Assembly: GCA_050694015.1 (NCBI GenBank)
Contig: JBOGWY010000058.1
Coordinates: forward strand, 1-5,825
Direction of reading: 5' to 3'
DNA from: JBOGWY01 sp050694015
Lineage (GTDB): Bacteria; Actinomycetota; CADDZG01; WHSQ01
Length of the DNA: 5,825 nt
Shown here piece by piece: positions 1 through 5,825 of the stretch; positions within the stretch are counted from its first letter, which is position 1; every line of letters starts with the position of its first letter. The notes under the pieces are model-generated. The model saw nothing but the letters and a program-made list of their open reading frames with translations. It did not search any database and was not told where the DNA came from. Made by a program: the position numbers and the translations under genes.

Positions 1-9
1 AGGAGGGGT

Positions 10-50
10 CCGGGGAACCAGTGAGGCCGCTTGCGGCCGGGGTTCCCCGG
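10..50 (+). promoter_or_regulatory. Strong stem-loop with CUUG-type tip
   Basis: A perfect 10-bp outer stem, CCGGGGAACC (10-19) with GGTTCCCCGG (41-50), is followed by an asymmetric internal loop (AGTGA 20-24 against GG 39-40) and an inner stem GGCCG/CGGCC (25-29 with 34-38) capped by C-TT-G. CUUG capped on a G-C pair is a known stable RNA tetraloop. No U-run follows, so it is not a textbook intrinsic terminator, although GC-rich actinobacteria often have terminators without U-tracts. It could end transcription of an upstream gene, stabilise processed mRNA or act as a leader element. Confidence 0.55.
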
Positions 51-60
51 GATCCGTAGG

Positions 61-86
61 ACGAGGACACCTTCAGGTGCACTCGT
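61..86 (+). promoter_or_regulatory. Second leader stem-loop
   Basis: ACGAG (61-65) pairs with CTCGT (82-86) and CACC (68-71) with GGTG (76-79). A GA/CA internal loop separates the two stems and a TTCA loop caps them. The CCTTC on its left side (70-74) can instead pair with GAAGG (101-105), the upstream part of the Shine-Dalgarno run, giving a possible alternative fold. The pairing is visible in the sequence; any regulatory role is inference. Confidence 0.4.
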
Positions 87-101
87 GCGGAGGAGGAAAC
101 G

Positions 102-113
102 AAGGAGGAGGAG
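102..113 (+). promoter_or_regulatory. Ribosome binding site that sets the TTG start at 121
   Basis: The purine run AAGGAGGAGGAG contains GGAG repeats ending 7 bases before TTG 121. The same frame is open further upstream (possible starts at TTG 31 and GTG 85), but there the GGAGG repeats would be read as a run of arginines, which is typical of a Shine-Dalgarno region being mistaken for coding sequence. The start codon lies inside a small inverted repeat, CCCA-TT-TGGG (116-125). Confidence 0.65.
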
Positions 114-120
114 ATCCCAT

Positions 121-228
121 TTGGGTAGAGGCGATCGCAAGAGCACACGCTGGTCGAAAGACCGGAAGCGTAAGAAGAAGGAGCGCGAGAAGCGTAAGGC
201 GGAGGCGAAGGGAGCCACCAAGAAGTGA
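121..228 (+). CDS. 35-residue highly basic protein, N-terminus resembling ribosomal protein bTHX
   Basis: The predicted product starts MGRGDRKSTR and continues with a Lys/Arg/Glu-rich segment (about residues 11-30) that should form one charged helix, ending in an Ala/Lys tail. There is no hydrophobic segment or signal peptide. The start is TTG, chosen for its strong Shine-Dalgarno; the stop TGA overlaps the GTG of the next gene in a GTGA junction, which supports real, coupled translation. The opening closely resembles bacterial 30S protein bTHX, whose Thermus form begins MGKGDRRTRR, but the rest of the bTHX pattern (GKIWRGTYGK) is absent. Size and charge would suit an rRNA-binding protein, and the mycobacterial small-subunit protein bS22 is comparable in size. 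I do not recognise it as a named family; a ribosome or nucleic-acid role is inference. Confidence 0.65.
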   Translation: MGRGDRKSTRWSKDRKRKKKEREKRKAEAKGATKK

Positions 229-589
229 AGGTGGTTGGGCTCGAGCACGTCGCGATCACGTCCCCGGACGAGCTCATGGATGAGGTGCTCGAGTGGTACG
301 AGGGGATCCTCGGACTCGAGCGCATCGAAAAGCCGCCGGGCACCCGCGACGCGGGCGCGTGGTTCGGCGCCGGCACCGGGCAGGTCCACGTGACGTTGGA
401 CCAGCACAACCCGCCCAAGACGGCGCACTTCGGCGTCGTGGTCGACGACTTCGGGAACATCGTCGAACGTCTCCGGGGGGCCGGGTGCCACATCGAACAG
501 GCACGCCAGATCCCGGGACGCAGGCGGTTCTTCACGCGGGACCCGGCCGGTAACCGTGTCGAGATCATCACGATGGAGGAAGGGGAGTA

Positions 590-590
<1 letters not shown>
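225..590 (+). CDS. VOC (vicinal oxygen chelate) / glyoxalase-fold family protein
   Basis: This 121-residue single-domain protein has the usual layout of half-size VOC proteins: an opening LEHVAI strand with His8, the helix and WYEGILGLE motif (24-32), a GAWF...GQVHVTLDQ strand region (44-60), a second repeat beginning AHFGVVVDD (67-75), and the closing FFTRDPAGNRVEI motif (102-114). His8, His68 and Glu113 are the likely metal ligands, with His55 also available. Relatives include glyoxalase I, methylmalonyl-CoA epimerase, fosfomycin-resistance enzymes and many uncharacterised proteins; nothing here fixes the substrate. It is probably a cytosolic dimer. It begins at GTG, overlaps the preceding stop by 4 bases (AGGGAG at 209-214 as Shine-Dalgarno), and its TAG shares one base with the carB start. 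Its place in a pyrimidine operon is unexplained; it could be a metabolite-repair enzyme or a passenger. Confidence 0.85.
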
Positions 591-3888
<3,298 letters not shown>

Positions 3889-3892
<4 letters not shown>

Positions 3893-4827
3893 GTCAGATG
3901 ATCATCGCCAACGGTGAGGTCCTCTCGCACAAGAAGTACGGGGAGCACTATCACTCGCTCACGATCGTGGCCCCGGAGATCGGCGAGAAGGTGAAGCCGG
4001 GCCAGTTCGTGAACATCAAGTGCGGCTATTCGCAGTCGCACATCCTGCGCCGTCCCTTCTCCGTCTACCGGGTGCACAAGCGCGGGGGATGGGCATCGAC
4101 CATCGAGATCGTCTTCGACATCCGCGGCCCCGGCACCGAATACCTGTCGCAGCTGCGCGGGCACGCGACCGTGGATCTGGTCGGTCCCCTTGGTCGTGGC
4201 TTCGCGATGCCCAAGCGCCGCGCTCATTGCCTCCTGGTCGGAGGCGGTATCGGTGCGGCGCCCTTGTTCTTCCTCGCCGACGAACTGCGCAACGAGCAAC
4301 ATCGCGTTGACGTGGTGCTCGGCGCACGCACCTCCGGTTTGTTGCTGAACGCGATCGAGGCGCGCAGGCTCGCCAGCGTCTGCTTGAGCACGACTGAAGA
4401 CGGCACCGCGGGGGACCAGGGTCGCGTCACCGACGTACTGGAGGACACGATCGACCGCTGCGAGACGGAGGTCGTCTACGCATGTGGTCCGCATCCGATG
4501 TTGGAAGCGGTCTCGAAGGTGTGTGAGAAAAAGAAGATCCCCGTCCAGGTCGCCGTCGAGGAGCTCATGGCATGCGGTTACGGAGTCTGCATGACGTGCG
4601 TGATGCCAATGAGGCGGAAGCCGAAGAAGGACGAGCCGCTGGAGGATGCGGTTTTCTACGCGCGCTCGTGCACCGAGGGCCCCGTGTTCAACGGTCACCT
4701 CGTTATGTGGGACGGCGAGACCGACCTCGTGGCACAGGATCAGGCCGAGCTGTCCCCGGCCGGGGTCCCCACGCGCGGCGGTGGCTTCCCCGAATCCGAC
4801 GACGAGTTCCCCCCACCCGGCAACTAG
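3889..4827 (+). CDS. pyrK: Dihydroorotate dehydrogenase B (NAD+), electron-transfer subunit
   Basis: PyrK carries FAD and a [2Fe-2S] cluster and passes electrons from the FMN of PyrD to NAD+, forming a PyrD2-PyrK2 complex in the cytosol. Domains in order: an FAD-binding barrel (about 5-105) with the RPFSVY flavin motif (55-60), an NAD-binding domain (about 112-215) with GGGIGAAP (118-125) and YACGPHPM (197-204), then the iron-sulfur domain with Cys229, Cys234, Cys237 and Cys261. The first three cysteines have the family spacing (x4, x2). The loop to the fourth is 23 residues, longer than the about 14 I recall for Lactococcus, and contains RRKPKKDE. The protein is 312 residues against about 255-265 for classical PyrK; the surplus is mainly an acidic, Pro/Gly-rich tail (about 281-312). 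It is coupled to carB by ATGA and abuts pyrD with no gap. Confidence 0.95.
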
Positions 4828-5817
4828 ATGGGCCGGCCGATGAACGACGCGAGCGGCTTCAGCCTCGGCCCGAAAGCGGGTACTCCGAAGGCTTCGGTCG
4901 ACGTCGCCGTAGAGCTGGCCGGTATCAAGCTCCGTTCCCCGGTACTGGTCGCCTCGGGGACCTTCGGCGCCGGGCGTGAGGGGTCGAACTTCGTCGATCT
5001 CACGAAGCTCGGCGGGGTGATCGTGAAATCGATGACGCTGACCCCGTGGCAGGGCAAACCGACGCCTCGCATGTGCGAAACGCCGTCGGGGATGCTCAAC
5101 GCGATCGGGATCCAGAACAAAGGTGTCGATTACTTCCTGCAGGAAGACTTGCCGTGGCTGCTCAAGCGCGACGTACCCGTGGTCGCCTCGATCGCCGGGA
5201 ACACCGTCGAGGAGTTCGTGCGCGTCGCCGACAAACTGCGTACCGGGGGCCGTGGCATCGCGGCGGTCGAGATCAACATCTCGTGCCCGAACCTGGAAGA
5301 CCGGAACAACATGTTCGCTCACTCGCCGAAGTCGACCGCCGAGGTCGTCGGCAGCGTCAAGGAAGCGCTGAAGCGGACGATGGTGTTCCCGAAGCTGTCG
5401 CCCAACGTGACGTCGCTCGCCGAGATCGCGGAATCGGCGCTCAACGCAGGGGCCGATGGGCTCTCGCTCGTGAACACCGTCTTCGGCATGGCGATCGATA
5501 TCGAGACCCGGCGCCCGAAGCTCGCCGGAACCATCGGTGGGCTCTCCGGTCCGGCGATCCATCCCATCGCGGTCCGCGCCGTGCACGAGGTTCATAGCGC
5601 GTTCCCCGATGTGCCATTGATCGGCCAGGGCGGGATCGCGACGGCGGAGGACGCCCTGCAACTGATACTCGCCGGCGCGACCGCGGTTGCCGTGGGCACG
5701 GCGAACTTCGTCGATCCCCGATCGTCGCTGAAGATCGCCGACGATATCGCCGAATATATGGAGCGCCATGGGGTCGAGAACGTTTCGGAGCTCGTCGGCG
5801 CGCTGAAGGTCGAATAG
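4828..5817 (+). CDS. pyrD: Dihydroorotate dehydrogenase B, catalytic FMN subunit (class 1B)
   Basis: This enzyme oxidises dihydroorotate to orotate, the fourth step of UMP synthesis, on an FMN-containing TIM barrel. Features seen: VASGTFG (41-47), Lys67 in the IVKSMTLTP segment, the signature ending GKPTPRM, NAIGIQNKG (91-99), catalytic Cys153 in NISCPN (150-155), Lys189 in PKLSPN, Asn216 in VNT, GGLSGPAI (237-244), and the phosphate-binding GQGGI (266-270) with AVAVGTANF. Cysteine rather than serine as the active-site base marks class 1; the adjacent pyrK makes it 1B, so NAD+ is the expected acceptor. Length is 329 residues, with about 18 more at the N-terminus than the Lactococcus protein. 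ATG 4828 directly follows the pyrK stop and has no Shine-Dalgarno; ATG 4840 (MNDAS) is an alternative start. Translation probably depends on ribosomes finishing pyrK. Confidence 0.96.
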   Translation: MGRPMNDASGFSLGPKAGTPKASVDVAVELAGIKLRSPVLVASGTFGAGREGSNFVDLTKLGGVIVKSMTLTPWQGKPTPRMCETPSGMLNAIGIQNKGVDYFLQEDLPWLLKRDVPVVASIAGNTVEEFVRVADKLRTGGRGIAAVEINISCPNLEDRNNMFAHSPKSTAEVVGSVKEALKRTMVFPKLSPNVTSLAEIAESALNAGADGLSLVNTVFGMAIDIETRRPKLAGTIGGLSGPAIHPIAVRAVHEVHSAFPDVPLIGQGGIATAEDALQLILAGATAVAVGTANFVDPRSSLKIADDIAEYMERHGVENVSELVGALKVE

Positions 5818-5825
5818 TGCCGAAG
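5817..5825 (+). CDS. Probable start of the next operon gene (partial, three codons)
   Basis: GTG at 5817-5819 shares its first base with the pyrD stop (TAGTG) and reads GTG-CCG-AAG, Met-Pro-Lys, before the window ends. The junction has the same form as VOC-carB at 588-592. No Shine-Dalgarno is obvious beyond GAAGG at 5805-5809. By operon logic pyrF (orotidine-5'-phosphate decarboxylase) is the likeliest candidate, but three codons identify nothing. Confidence 0.45.

Larger units (their letters stand above)
1..120 (+). other. Structured leader or intergenic region before the small basic gene
   Basis: I see no convincing gene here. One frame closes at TGA 22-24 and another at TAG 57-59; either could be the last codons of an upstream gene, but too little is present to identify one. 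The stretch holds two stem-loops (10-50 and 61-86), purine-rich blocks at 1-8 and 89-113, and no recognisable -10/-35 promoter. GGGATC (49-54) can pair with GATCCC (113-118), which would enclose the second hairpin and the Shine-Dalgarno run in one domain that competes with the base of the first hairpin. Whether it is a terminator/spacer, a regulatory leader or simply an intercistronic gap cannot be decided without upstream sequence. Confidence 0.6.

Noticed and set aside
10..50. First hairpin as a classical intrinsic terminator
   Set aside because: No U-tract follows (GATCCGTAGG comes next), so I list it as a stem-loop of unknown role.
31..120. N-terminal extension of the small basic protein to TTG 31 or GTG 85
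   Set aside because: The extension reads through a strong hairpin and turns the GGAGG ribosome-site repeats into poly-arginine; TTG 121 has an ideal Shine-Dalgarno spacing.
1..120. Known riboswitch or tRNA in the leader
   Set aside because: No tRNA T-arm or acceptor pattern, and no conserved core of the cobalamin, glycine, ZTP, THF, guanidine or c-di-GMP riboswitches that I can recognise.
2..283. Open frame overlapping the leader, the small gene and the VOC start (GTG at 77 as a possible start)
   Set aside because: It conflicts with two better-supported genes, has Arg/Gly-rich content without motifs, and ends inside the VOC gene.

Overview
This window is a tightly packed run of pyrimidine (UMP) biosynthesis genes from a GC-rich bacterium (roughly 63% G+C from sampled lines), all on the + strand. 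Use of GTG and TTG starts, the style of the CarB sequence (the oligomerisation-domain end, the NTPFG loop of the allosteric domain) and strong C/G third-position bias suggest a member of the Actinomycetota. The dihydroorotate dehydrogenase is class 1B with a PyrK subunit. The well-studied Mycobacterium and Streptomyces lineages use a membrane class 2 enzyme instead, so a deeper-branching or uncultured actinobacterial lineage is more likely. This placement is inference.

Layout: 1-120 is a leader or intergenic stretch with two stem-loops and a purine-rich Shine-Dalgarno run. 121-228 is a 35-residue, very basic protein starting at TTG. 225-590 is a small vicinal-oxygen-chelate (VOC, glyoxalase-fold) protein. 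590-3892 is carB, the large subunit of carbamoyl-phosphate synthetase, complete with both ATP-grasp halves and the allosteric domain. 3889-4827 is pyrK, the iron-sulfur/FAD electron-transfer subunit. 4828-5817 is pyrD, the class 1B catalytic subunit. A further gene appears to begin at GTG 5817 and leaves the window after three codons.

How they work together: CarB, with a CarA glutaminase not seen here, makes carbamoyl phosphate. PyrD with PyrK oxidises dihydroorotate to orotate and passes the electrons to NAD+. Aspartate transcarbamoylase and dihydroorotase (pyrB, pyrC), carA and the last two steps must be encoded outside the window. Every junction from 121 onward is an overlap or direct abutment (GTGA, TAGTG, ATGA, TAG-ATG, TAGTG), so this is almost certainly one translationally coupled operon.

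The enzymes are orthodox. The parts worth a second look are the 5' end (a structured leader with a partial match to the PyrR-binding consensus, and a tiny basic protein whose first residues resemble ribosomal protein bTHX), the unexplained VOC gene inside a pyrimidine operon, and the acidic, proline-rich tail on PyrK. No RNA genes, mobile elements, CRISPR arrays or clear factor-independent terminators were seen.
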